64,000 nucleotides of DNA from Flavobacterium gyeonganense (GCF_029625295.1 NZ_CP121112.1:1364001-1428000), one strand, 5' to 3'; shown: positions 36,954 through 44,986, counted from the first letter of the stretch. The notes: generated from the letters alone by a model not told the origin. Numbers and translations are program-made.

Positions 36954-38216
36954 TTACTCTTTTTCTAAAACCCGTTTTGCCAGTTTTCCAACTGTTAATC
37001 CCTGAACAACAATTGAAAATAAAACGACAATATAAGTTACTTCTAGCAACAGGTTTTTATATTCTCCTTCAGGCATAGAAAGCACCAGTGCAATTGAAAC
37101 TCCACCGCGAATTCCGCCCCAGACCAGAACCATCAAAGAACCTTTGTTGTAGGCTGATCTGATTCCAAAAAACTTAAATATATCGAAAAATTGCCATGGC
37201 AAAACTATAGAGGTCAATCTTGAAAAAAGTACTATAAAAATGGCAACAAAACCTGTTAGTAATTGTTTGTTCAAATCTGGCAGCAATAACAATTCAAAAC
37301 CAATAAATAAAAATAAAACAGCATTTAGTATTTCATCGATAAGTTCCCAGAACTTTCCCAGATAGTCTTTAGTAACTTCACTCATGGCTACTTTTTTACC
37401 ATAATTCCCAATAATCAATCCCGCAACTACCATTGCCAGCGGACTTGAAACGTGAAGGCTCTGGGCAACTAAAAACCCTCCTGTTACTATCGAAAGCGTG
37501 ATTAAAACCGAAACTTTATAATCATCTATTTTCTTCATAACCTTCGATGCTGTAAATCCGAAAACAACTCCCAATAAAAGTCCTCCAATTCCCTCCTTGA
37601 TAAATAACCAGGTAATCGAGCCTAAAGTTGCATCAAATGTAGGATCAGTAGCCATTTTAAGAACAACCGCAAACATCACTACTGCTACTCCATCATTAAA
37701 TAAAGATTCGCCAACGATTTTGGTTTCTATTCTTTTAGGGACTTTAGCCTCTTTCAAAACTCCCAACACCACAATTGGGTCAGTTGGAGATATTAATGTT
37801 CCGAAGACTAAACAAAATATATAAGGAATTTTTATTCCTAAAATTGGCGCGATGTAATAAAGCAGGATTGAAATGATTAAAGCTGATAGTACAACGCTTA
37901 TAGTAGAATAAATCATAATGGGAACTTTCTGCTCTTTAAGATCAGACATATTTACATGAAGTGCTCCTGCAAATAAAAGAAAGTTCAACATTGCGCCCAT
38001 TAAAATCGCATTGAAATCAAATTCTTTTATCAAATCAAAAAAATGTTTTGTAGTCGCAGGAAAATAAGAATCTCCTAAAAGACGAATCCCTACTGAAACC
38101 AGCATCGCAATAATCATGATTCCGATCGTTCCCGGAAGTTTTAAAAATCTTAGGTTTAAATAGGCGAAGAAAGAAGCCAGTACAATAAGTACCGAAAAGG
38201 TGTAGTATAATTCCAT
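36954..38216 (-). CDS. CPA1 family cation:proton antiporter
   Basis: A 420-residue protein with about 12-13 hydrophobic segments, matching Na+(K+)/H+ exchangers. Family motifs include FGTLISPTDPIVVLGVLKEAKVPKRIETKIVGESLFNDGVAVVMFAVVL, with the paired acidic residue in ESLFNDG, and LVWGGIRGGVSIALVLSMP near the C-terminus. It exchanges cations for protons across the inner membrane. There is no C-terminal TrkA or CBS regulatory domain. It is a single gene, converging on the SanA-like gene through a shared terminator. Confidence 0.92.
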   Translation of the reverse strand: MELYYTFSVLIVLASFFAYLNLRFLKLPGTIGIMIIAMLVSVGIRLLGDSYFPATTKHFFDLIKEFDFNAILMGAMLNFLLFAGALHVNMSDLKEQKVPIMIYSTISVVLSALIISILLYYIAPILGIKIPYIFCLVFGTLISPTDPIVVLGVLKEAKVPKRIETKIVGESLFNDGVAVVMFAVVLKMATDPTFDATLGSITWLFIKEGIGGLLLGVVFGFTASKVMKKIDDYKVSVLITLSIVTGGFLVAQSLHVSSPLAMVVAGLIIGNYGKKVAMSEVTKDYLGKFWELIDEILNAVLFLFIGFELLLLPDLNKQLLTGFVAIFIVLFSRLTSIVLPWQFFDIFKFFGIRSAYNKGSLMVLVWGGIRGGVSIALVLSMPEGEYKNLLLEVTYIVVLFSIVVQGLTVGKLAKRVLEKE

Positions 38217-38361
38217 AAAAAAGTGATTTTTACAAAAATATCTTTCCCTTTCCTTAAATAAAAGTTCAAATCTTCAATTAACATAAATTTACAACTCTTA
38301 AAAAATAATTTTTAAATTATTGCCGTGAAAAAGATTAACGATAAAAACTCTTCAATAAAAT

Positions 38362-39912
38362 TTAATCTGCGAATGGATAAACAACTTCAACCGCTATTAA
38401 TTGACAGGAAGAATTTGTAATGTCATAATCAGGAGGGATGTATCCTGGTGGCGGTGGTTTAATGATTACTGATACAGTTGTATTCGTTTCAGATTCAATT
38501 TCGCACATATAAGGTGATGTATCTGATGGATTTCCTATTGGTTTTCCAAGAAAACTAAAATTTGATAATTTATTTTCCTGAAAGTAATTTTTCACTTTTT
38601 TTACATTGCAGTCTACAAATGTTATATATAATTCTAGAAATTGACTGAAAACAATACCTTTTATATATCCGAAATCTCCACCTTCTTTAAAATTAAAATT
38701 TGGCTCGCTATTAAACACATAACCCGTAATATCTAGTGGAGGCGGATATCCGTGTTTAATTGCTTCTTTTACTGGTTCAGGATTCATCCAGCCGGTATTT
38801 GACAGAATATCAAAAGGTACAGGATTTATTCCCGTCAGCGGTTTAATAACAGGATTATTGATGATTGCTCTTACGATGTAGGATGAACCCGAGAATGTTT
38901 TTTTAAAAACACTGCTAATTTCTCCGCTTTCCAAAGTATTAGACAAAAATTTTAATGGTGAGATAGTTTTTTCTTCTAAATCCTGCATCTTAACTTTCAA
39001 AAGATCTAAAGGTAATTTATCTACATCGCTTTTATTTGTATACGAAACAACGGGCGAATTACTCAACTGAGTAATAATGTCTTCAGGCATAGGATTAAAA
39101 GCTAATCCAGGAATTAAGCTGCTTGATCCTGTCAAAGGGAGCCCTTTATTTTCGTTGGTAGGTATTTTCAAATTATAAATTATAATAGCTATTGTATGAG
39201 CTGCATAAGCAATTTCTGCTGTAACTGCCCCAGCGGTATCTGAGAGCTTATAAATTTCTATCATTAATTCCTTCATTTCTTTAGGAACTGTTTCTGGAAT
39301 CTTATTATAAATTTTTCCAAATTCATCGATATGATCGTAAGGATATGACGGATCATTTTTTAATATCAGAATATATTCAGGATTAATCCATACTGTATTT
39401 AATACATCAGTAATTTGAATTAATGCAATGTTTGTGTTTGTTTCATTTAGTTTTAAAACACCTTTTGGTTTAAAATCATTTATATAAGTATTCCACAATG
39501 ACGTAATTTTTCTTACTGTAGTTGAAACGTCTCTATATATTTTTTCTTGTGATGCTTTGTCTTTTTGAGATAATTGATAACCCAATTTCAGATAAACGCT
39601 TAGATAGCTGTTTATAAATGAGTCTGATGACAAACCCACTTGTTTTACACCATACTGCATTCCTTGTCCTGATACTCTTTGGTTTAAAAAATTATTATAT
39701 AAGCTAGCATTAACAGCCCCATTAACAGGGCTTTTATAATAAAAAGAAGCCTGCCCGCTTGATGTTCCTGTTAAAAATTGCAGTTTGCCTGATTTTGACA
39801 GCTGCAAAATAATATTAGACATATATTCTGCGTAAATTGGATATTCTGGAGTATCATCAGGCACATATTTAGCGTATGCACTGTCATCAATGTCCTTTAG
39901 AAAAGTTTCCAT
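38362..39912 (-). CDS. Protein of unknown function, paralog 1 of a ~519-residue pair
   Basis: A 516-residue protein from ATG 39912. I prefer this over TTG/ATG at 39924 because METFLKDI then aligns with METLQEIL of its neighbour. No signal peptide or membrane segment is visible. It shares about half its residues with the upstream gene over the full length. Common blocks include AEYMSNII, LNETNTNIAL, NDPSYPYDH, GYVFNSEPNFNF, and the end VVYPFAD. The glycine-rich segment seen in paralog 2 is replaced by a charged one (KVKMQDLEEKTISPLKFL). I recognise no domain. It is downstream of paralog 2, separated by a stable hairpin. Confidence 0.7.
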   Translation of the reverse strand: METFLKDIDDSAYAKYVPDDTPEYPIYAEYMSNIILQLSKSGKLQFLTGTSSGQASFYYKSPVNGAVNASLYNNFLNQRVSGQGMQYGVKQVGLSSDSFINSYLSVYLKLGYQLSQKDKASQEKIYRDVSTTVRKITSLWNTYINDFKPKGVLKLNETNTNIALIQITDVLNTVWINPEYILILKNDPSYPYDHIDEFGKIYNKIPETVPKEMKELMIEIYKLSDTAGAVTAEIAYAAHTIAIIIYNLKIPTNENKGLPLTGSSSLIPGLAFNPMPEDIITQLSNSPVVSYTNKSDVDKLPLDLLKVKMQDLEEKTISPLKFLSNTLESGEISSVFKKTFSGSSYIVRAIINNPVIKPLTGINPVPFDILSNTGWMNPEPVKEAIKHGYPPPLDITGYVFNSEPNFNFKEGGDFGYIKGIVFSQFLELYITFVDCNVKKVKNYFQENKLSNFSFLGKPIGNPSDTSPYMCEIESETNTTVSVIIKPPPPGYIPPDYDITNSSCQLIAVEVVYPFAD

Positions 39913-39952
39913 TATTAATTTCATTTAAATTATAAAATTGAAGCATAATGAC

Positions 39953-39993
39953 AAGAGGGTTATCAATCATTGAGCATGATTAACAACCCTCTT
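39953..39993. terminator. Strong hairpin between the two paralogs
   Basis: The outer arms AAGAGGGTT (39953-39961) and AACCCTCTT (39985-39993) are perfect, and inner arms TCAATCAT / ATGATTAA extend the stem around TGAGC. T5 follows on the plus strand. On the minus strand, where the genes are transcribed, there is no T-tract, so it may be a processing or partial-termination hairpin. Confidence 0.75.
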
Positions 39994-40018
39994 TTTAAGT
40001 TATTTCAAGAACTATAAA

Positions 40019-41578
40019 TTAGGCAAAAGGATATTGTACCCCTACTGCAACTAATTGAGATAATGATTGAATGATACTGTCAGTTCCAGGAATATACCCA
40101 GGAGCTTCTGGTTTTACAGTAACTTTGATAGAAGTAGCCGTTTCTTCACTATAAGTATAGCTGTAGCTTAAAGATTGACTTGCACCTCCTAAACGAATCC
40201 CTAAAAAGTATACGCCAGTATCAACATGCTCTTCAAAATATTTTCTGACTTGTTTGCTGTCACATTTTTCGAAACTAATACTGATTTCAAGAAATTGGCT
40301 AAATACTAATGAATTAACATATCCAAAATCTTCACCTTCTCCAAATTTAAAATTTGGTTCACTGTTAAACACATAACCAGTAATACCTGTTGGTGCCGGA
40401 TATCCATTTTTGATTGCGTCTTTTGCTGGAGAAGTTGACATCCAGCCTTGTTTAGTTGAGATGTTGTAAAGTAATGGACTGCTGCTCATAAGCGGGCTCA
40501 GTGTCGCATTATTAATTACGATTTCTACTCTAAAGTCTGAACCTGAATAGGTATTTTCAAAAATACTTGATTTTACTCCTCCACTTGCTCCAAAAGAAAA
40601 GAATGACAAGAATGGAATTCTGATTCCTCCACCTGCAGAAGCTTGAACATCTAATGTCGTTTCGCTAGATCTTGTAATCTTTCTTGAAAATCGATATATA
40701 GAAGAAGGTGGATTAGCTCTAAGCTGCGCAACTAAAGCATTTGGTCTCGCTGGCTCAAAAAGTAATCCAGGAATTGGATTATTTGATCCGGTAATTGGCA
40801 TTCCGCCATTTCCAGAAGCACCTAATGTCGGGTTTTGAATATTATTGATAATACCTGCAAGAGTTTGTGTTGCATTTGCAATATCAGCAGTAATAGCTCC
40901 TGCTGCACCAGACTTGTTAAACACTTCAATTATATAGTCTCTCATCTGTTTAGGAACTGAGACTGGCATTTCATTGTAGATTTTACCAAAGTCATTCAGA
41001 TGAACATAAGGATAAGAAGGATCTTTTCTTATTAGATCTTTGAAGTCAGGATTAACCCAAACTGTATTCAAAGTATTAGTCATTTGTACCAAAGCTATAT
41101 TGGTATTAGTGTCATTAAGCTTATTCACATCTTTTGGCTGAATTGCATCCCACCAATTGTTCCAAATCGTAGTAAGTGATCTTACAGTTGATGCAACAGC
41201 AGAATTAATTTCTTGCTGAGTTGCCTTATCAGCTGGAGATAATTGATATCCTATTTTTGTATAAACACTAAGATAACTGTTAGTAAAGGACTCTTGTGTA
41301 AGACCAACTTGATCAACATCATTAAGTTTTCCTTCTCCTTTAATTCTCTGGTTCAATACATTATTATATAAAGTTCCATTAACTGCACTTGTTACGTCAT
41401 CTAAAAAGAAGAAAGATGCTTGTGCACTTGAAGTATTAGTTAACAATTTCAATTTTCCTGGATTAGGAAGCTGCTTAATAATATTTGACATATATTCTGC
41501 ATAAACATCATATTCTGCTGGTGTACCAATAGCATTTACCGTTACCTTCTCGTGTAAAATTTCTTGTAAAGTTTCCAT
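40019..41578 (-). CDS. Protein of unknown function, paralog 2 of a ~519-residue pair
   Basis: A 519-residue protein with no signal peptide. Conserved blocks shared with the downstream paralog are AEYMSNIIKQLPNPGKLKLLT, NDTNTNIALVQMTNTLNTVW, DPSYPYVHLNDFGKIYN, PITGSNNPIPGLLFEP, ITGYVFNSEPNFKFGEGEDFGY and the C-terminal VGVQYPFA. A glycine-rich hydrophobic segment (~303-335: SAGGGIRIPFLSFFSFGASGG) is unique to this copy and could be membrane-active, but that is speculation. I do not recognise the family. Its 5' leader (41605-41700) is shared with the gene at 45182-45589, so both are probably regulated alike. The preceding 300 bp hold only this leader and the next gene's operator. Confidence 0.72.
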   Translation of the reverse strand: METLQEILHEKVTVNAIGTPAEYDVYAEYMSNIIKQLPNPGKLKLLTNTSSAQASFFFLDDVTSAVNGTLYNNVLNQRIKGEGKLNDVDQVGLTQESFTNSYLSVYTKIGYQLSPADKATQQEINSAVASTVRSLTTIWNNWWDAIQPKDVNKLNDTNTNIALVQMTNTLNTVWVNPDFKDLIRKDPSYPYVHLNDFGKIYNEMPVSVPKQMRDYIIEVFNKSGAAGAITADIANATQTLAGIINNIQNPTLGASGNGGMPITGSNNPIPGLLFEPARPNALVAQLRANPPSSIYRFSRKITRSSETTLDVQASAGGGIRIPFLSFFSFGASGGVKSSIFENTYSGSDFRVEIVINNATLSPLMSSSPLLYNISTKQGWMSTSPAKDAIKNGYPAPTGITGYVFNSEPNFKFGEGEDFGYVNSLVFSQFLEISISFEKCDSKQVRKYFEEHVDTGVYFLGIRLGGASQSLSYSYTYSEETATSIKVTVKPEAPGYIPGTDSIIQSLSQLVAVGVQYPFA

Positions 41579-41604
41579 AATATTAACTTGTTTGTTGGTT
41601 TGTC

Positions 41605-41700
41605 CTTACTCATGAGGCTTTTCAGGTTGCGCCTAGCATTATTTTCTGAATGCTAACAGTTCGTTTTTTTAGTGGGTCTGCTCCACTGCAATTGATTTTC
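41605..41700 (-). promoter_or_regulatory. Conserved structured leader, copy A
   Basis: On the plus strand the order is CTTACTC, AGGC-n12-GCCT hairpin (41615-41618 / 41631-41634), an extra hairpin AGCATT/AATGCT (41635-41640 / 41649-41654), CGTTTTTTT, hairpin AGTGG/CCACT (41671-41675 / 41683-41687) with loop GTCTGCT, then GATTTTC. Transcribed on the minus strand it ends 26 nt before the ATG. It is closely matched by 45610-45672. Confidence 0.72.
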
Positions 41701-41828
41701 TATTTGTAAAAATATGTCTGATAAACAGATAATTAAATATATAATGTTGTAAAAAGAAGATTCCTTGTTATAAAATGCAAAAAACAAGGCATAAGATTAT
41801 TCTTTAAGAAAAATCACTCTTCAAGAAC

Positions 41829-41854
41829 AAACTTTCAATTATTTTTGAAAGTTT
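41829..41854 (+). promoter_or_regulatory. Operator palindrome before the GbsR/MarR regulator gene
   Basis: The arms AAACTTTCA (41829-41837) and TGAAAGTTT (41846-41854) are separated by 8 nt. The right arm overlaps the -33 element (TTTTTG). The same arms and 8-nt spacing recur at 42409-42434. Confidence 0.82.
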
Positions 41855-41874
41855 AAAAACTTTACTTACATTTG
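41843..41874 (+). promoter_or_regulatory. Promoter of the GbsR/MarR regulator gene
   Basis: A -33 TTTTG (41843-41847) and an exact -7 box TACATTTG (41867-41874) are separated by 19 nt, the usual Bacteroidota spacing. The -7 box ends 4 nt before the ATG, so the transcript should be leaderless or nearly so. Confidence 0.75.
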
Positions 41875-41878
41875 CTTC

Positions 41879-42382
41879 ATGGAATTCAAAGAAGCAAAAA
41901 ATAAGTTTGTTCAAAACTGGGGGGCATTAGGTTCTCAATGGGGCATTAATAAAACTATGGCACAGATTCATGCTTTATTAATGGTCTCCAACGAACCTGT
42001 TTCTATGGAAGAAATTATGGAGGAATTACAGATTTCCAGAGGAAACGCCAGTATGAACCTTCGTGCTTTAATGGATTGGGGAATTGTTTACAAGGAATAC
42101 AAAGCCGGAGAACGTAAAGAGTTTTTTACTGCCGAGAAAGATTTAGACGAATTAGCGGTAAAAATTTCGAGAGAAAGAAGTAAAAGAGAAATCAAACCAG
42201 CGCTAAAAATCTTAAAAGAAGTTTCTACTATTGAAGCAAAAGATTCAGCGGAAGAAAAACATTTTGTAGATCAGACTACTAAATTGTACGACTTTGTGTT
42301 AAAAGCTGATAATATGTTGGATAAAATGACTGAATTCAATGATAACTGGCTAGGGAAATTGGTTATGAAAATCATGAAGTAA
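41879..42382 (+). CDS. GbsR/MarR family transcriptional regulator
   Basis: A 167-residue winged-helix regulator. The N-terminal segment FVQNWGALGSQWGINKTMAQIHALLMVS and the HTH EPVSMEEIMEELQISRGNASMNLRALMDWGIVYKEYKAGERKEFF match GbsR-like MarR proteins. The C-terminal ~70 residues form a helical dimerisation part. The palindrome AAACTTTCA-N8-TGAAAGTTT lies over its promoter and again in front of the gene 69 bp downstream, which suggests autoregulation and control of the membrane-protein cluster. It is transcribed divergently from the paralog-2 gene. Confidence 0.9.
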   Translation: MEFKEAKNKFVQNWGALGSQWGINKTMAQIHALLMVSNEPVSMEEIMEELQISRGNASMNLRALMDWGIVYKEYKAGERKEFFTAEKDLDELAVKISRERSKREIKPALKILKEVSTIEAKDSAEEKHFVDQTTKLYDFVLKADNMLDKMTEFNDNWLGKLVMKIMK

Positions 42383-42408
42383 TTCTACAACTTAAAAAAA
42401 TTTAAATA

Positions 42409-42434
42409 AAACTTTCATTTTTTTCTGAAAGTTT
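42409..42434 (+). promoter_or_regulatory. Second operator palindrome, before the small membrane-protein genes
   Basis: The arms AAACTTTCA (42409-42417) and TGAAAGTTT (42426-42434) are identical to those at 41829-41854 with the same 8-nt spacing. Both are followed by AAAA. It ends 16 nt before the ATG at 42451. Confidence 0.82.
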
Positions 42435-42450
42435 AAAACAAACTATAATT

Positions 42451-42798
42451 ATGAAAATTTTAAACTACATGAACATTTTTTTAGTTGGAATTTCAATTAT
42501 CCTTATTGCTTTAGGTTTTATAACAAAAGAAAGCAGTGGAAATTTAATTGGTTATGGGTTAATGTTTACACCAATAATTGGGTTGTTTCAAGTTGTTTCA
42601 GGTGTATCACTTTTATTTTACGACCCCAAAGACAACATGCTAAAATGGTATTTATCTGGTGTGTGCTTATTTTTCTTTTGTTGGATATGCAACTCAAATA
42701 TTATCTATATGCCTATTTTGGAATTTACTCAATTTGCCCTTCCTCCAATATTGGCAATATATTTTTCTGTATTAATTTATAAAAAAGCTAATATATGA
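42451..42798 (+). CDS. Small integral membrane protein of unknown function
   Basis: A 115-residue protein with four hydrophobic segments (about 7-24, 34-55, 62-82 and 90-110). No known domain recognised. It starts 16 nt after the second operator palindrome, so it is probably controlled by the GbsR-like regulator. Its TGA overlaps the ATG of the next gene by 4 nt (ATGA), so the two are translationally coupled. Confidence 0.72.
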   Translation: MKILNYMNIFLVGISIILIALGFITKESSGNLIGYGLMFTPIIGLFQVVSGVSLLFYDPKDNMLKWYLSGVCLFFFCWICNSNIIYMPILEFTQFALPPILAIYFSVLIYKKANI

Positions 42799-43142
42799 AC
42801 CTCAACATCATTGCCTATATCATTTATCTCAGCATTACAATATTTATTATCCTGAGAGTTGGAAAAATCTGCTACAAAAACGGAAATATTTATGTCGCAG
42901 AACTGATTCCAAATCACGCTGATATCTGTCAAAAAATCAATCAGGTTTTACTATTAGGCTACTATCTTTTAAATATTGGCTATTGTGCCATGACATTGAT
43001 TTCCTGGCAAAAGATAATATCGCTCACGCAATTGACTGAAATCATCTGCTTCAAAACGGCTGTTATTATTTTTATTATATCAGTCCTCCATTATTTAAAC
43101 ATTATAATTATAACAAAGTACATTCATAAACTCATTAAATAA
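42795..43142 (+). CDS. Small integral membrane protein, related to the next gene product
   Basis: A 115-residue protein with about three hydrophobic segments. It has the pattern GKICYKNGNIYVAELIPNHADICQKINQVLLLGYYLLNIGYCAM. This matches LFKNGKIFMLDIFKGREDIADATNRLFETGFYLLNIGFALM in the following gene, so the two are diverged duplicates. Function unknown. Coupled by a 4-nt overlap to the preceding gene. Confidence 0.72.
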   Translation: MNLNIIAYIIYLSITIFIILRVGKICYKNGNIYVAELIPNHADICQKINQVLLLGYYLLNIGYCAMTLISWQKIISLTQLTEIICFKTAVIIFIISVLHYLNIIIITKYIHKLIK

Positions 43143-43160
43143 CAACTAAAATCAAATATT

Positions 43161-43547
43161 ATGGAAACTACAAAAATCTTAATCGGTTACAGTATTTATT
43201 TACCAATTGCATTATTCCTTACTTATTATGTTTCTAAAACGCTTTTCAAAAATGGCAAAATCTTTATGCTGGATATTTTTAAAGGCCGTGAAGATATAGC
43301 CGATGCAACGAACAGACTTTTTGAAACCGGTTTTTATCTTTTAAATATTGGTTTTGCGCTTATGATTCTTCAAATGAATATCAGTGAAAACAGTTATCAG
43401 GAATTAATCGAAAAATTAAGTTATAAAATTGGCGGATTTTCTATTTATCTGGGAATTATGTTGTTCTTTAATTTGTATTTCTTTTTTAGAGGAAAAAGAA
43501 AAGCCAAAGAAGCGCAGCAAGAAGAAAGATTGGTTTTTAAAGCTTAA
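43161..43547 (+). CDS. Small integral membrane protein, paralog of the preceding gene product
   Basis: A 128-residue protein with about three hydrophobic segments and a basic C-terminal tail (RGKRKAKEAQQEERLVFKA). The central FKNGKIFMLDIF ... FYLLNIGFALM block is shared with the 115-residue protein 18 bp upstream. Function unknown; part of the GbsR-adjacent cluster. Confidence 0.75.
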   Translation: METTKILIGYSIYLPIALFLTYYVSKTLFKNGKIFMLDIFKGREDIADATNRLFETGFYLLNIGFALMILQMNISENSYQELIEKLSYKIGGFSIYLGIMLFFNLYFFFRGKRKAKEAQQEERLVFKA

Positions 43548-43562
43548 TATTTAAAATATTCA

Positions 43563-43613
43563 CCACGAATTCACGAATTGAAAAATGAAAATCAAAAATT
43601 CGGGAATTTGTGG
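43563..43613. repeat. Imperfect palindrome with CACGAATT units
   Basis: The left arm 43563-43579 (CCACGAATTCACGAATT, two direct units) pairs with 43597-43613 (AATTCGGGAATTTGTGG) at 15 of 17 positions. It sits in the gap before the TIGR01777 gene, 17 bp from its start. Confidence 0.88.
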
Positions 43614-43629
43614 CAAAAAAATTACACAA

Positions 43630-44538
43630 ATGAAAAAACTCGTAATTGCAGCAGGAACCGGATTTTTAGGACAGGCTCTTATAAATCATTTCAAAGATAA
43701 ATTTGAGGAAATCGTAATACTGACCAGAGGAAACTCAAAAACAATTAACAGAATTAAACATGTAAACTGGAATGCCAAAACATTTTCAGGATGGGAAAAG
43801 GAATTGGAAAATGCAACAGTTTTAATCAATCTTGCCGGAAAATCAGTAGATTGCCGTTATACCAAAGAAAACAAAAAAGAGATTCTTTTATCCCGAATTG
43901 AAAGCACCAAAATTCTGAACAAAGCAGTTTTGAATTGCAAAAACCCGCCGAAACACTGGCTGAATTCATCGACAGCAACCATCTATCGTTTTTCATTAGA
44001 CAAACAAATGGATGAAACGGATGGCGAAATCGGAAATGATTTCTCTATCAATGTGGCGCTTTCATGGGAAAAAGCGTTCTTTAAAACTGAAACGCCAAAA
44101 ACCTTAAAAACTGCTTTGCGAACTTCTATTGTTTTAGGAAAAAACGGCGGTGCTTTTATTCCGCTGAAGACTTTAGCAAAAACTGGTTTTGGCGGAAAAC
44201 AAGGAAAAGGAAATCAGTTTGTCAGCTGGATTCATGAAGAGGATTTTGTAAATGCGGTTGATTTTATCATTCAAAAAGAAATGACAGGAGTTGTAAATCT
44301 TGTTTCTCCACAACCCATTCGAAATGCTGATTTCATGCAGAAACTTAGAAAAGCCGTTGGTTTTCCTTTTGGCATTCCTATGAGTAAATTTTTATTGGAA
44401 ATCGGTTCATATTTTATTCGAACAGAAACGGAACTGGTTTTGAAAAGTCGAAATGTGATTCCGAAACGATTATTGGAAAATGGTTTTGAATTTAAGTTTT
44501 TAAGTATTGACAAGGCTTTTCAAAATTTATTACACTAA
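43630..44538 (+). CDS. TIGR01777 family NAD-dependent epimerase-like protein
   Basis: A 302-residue extended-SDR protein. I start at ATG 43630, giving MKKLVIAAGTGFLGQALINHF with the Rossmann GxxGFLG motif; the frame from 43585 adds sequence from the palindrome. Further motifs are VLINLAGKSVDCRYTKENKKEILLSRI, LNSSTATIYR, RTSIVLGKNGGAF, and the DUF1731 end (VVNLVSPQPIRNADFMQKLRKAVGFPFGIPMSKFLL). The biochemical role of the family is unknown. Its TAA overlaps an ATG at 44538 (TAATG) that is the likely original start of the SRPBCC gene. Confidence 0.9.
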   Translation: MKKLVIAAGTGFLGQALINHFKDKFEEIVILTRGNSKTINRIKHVNWNAKTFSGWEKELENATVLINLAGKSVDCRYTKENKKEILLSRIESTKILNKAVLNCKNPPKHWLNSSTATIYRFSLDKQMDETDGEIGNDFSINVALSWEKAFFKTETPKTLKTALRTSIVLGKNGGAFIPLKTLAKTGFGGKQGKGNQFVSWIHEEDFVNAVDFIIQKEMTGVVNLVSPQPIRNADFMQKLRKAVGFPFGIPMSKFLLEIGSYFIRTETELVLKSRNVIPKRLLENGFEFKFLSIDKAFQNLLH

Positions 44539-44986
44539 TGACAACCATAAACTAACCACAAAAATAAATGCTCCGTTAAAAACCGTTTTTGATGTCTCCC
44601 GAAACATTGAAATTCATCAACAATCTACAGCTTCAAATGAAAAAGCGATTGCCGGTGTGACTTCTGGTTTAATTAGTTTAAATGAAACCGTAACCTGGCG
44701 TGGCAAACACTTCGGATTTTACCTGACTCATAAAAGCCGGATCACAGTAATGACTTTTTATGATTATTTTGTAGATGAAATGGAAGAAGGAAAATTCAAA
44801 ACGTTCAAAAATGAGCATTTTTTTAAAGAAATAAACGGAGTCACCATAATGACAGATCAACTGCACTATGAAACTCCGTTTGGCATTATCGGAAAATTAT
44901 TCGATACTCTGTTTTTAAAAAAACATCTGATTTATTTTCTATTGGAAAGAAATAAAACTCTCAAAAAAATAGCTGAAAATAAATAG
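44507..44986 (+). CDS. SRPBCC (START-like) family protein, start region probably frameshifted
   Basis: The body from ~44552 onward (LTTKINAPLKTVFDVSRNIEIHQQS ... NETVTWRGKHFGFYLTHKSRIT) is a typical ~150-residue SRPBCC ligand-binding domain. The reading frame can only be opened by a TTG at 44507 inside the upstream gene, which adds an unlikely 15-residue leader. A natural start ATG at 44538 overlaps the preceding stop as TAATG and encodes MTTI, then hits a stop. One extra A at 44549-44551 would give MTTIKLTTKINAP. So the gene probably has a 1-nt deletion or sequence error near its start. Confidence 0.75.
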   Translation: MTRLFKIYYTNDNHKLTTKINAPLKTVFDVSRNIEIHQQSTASNEKAIAGVTSGLISLNETVTWRGKHFGFYLTHKSRITVMTFYDYFVDEMEEGKFKTFKNEHFFKEINGVTIMTDQLHYETPFGIIGKLFDTLFLKKHLIYFLLERNKTLKKIAENK

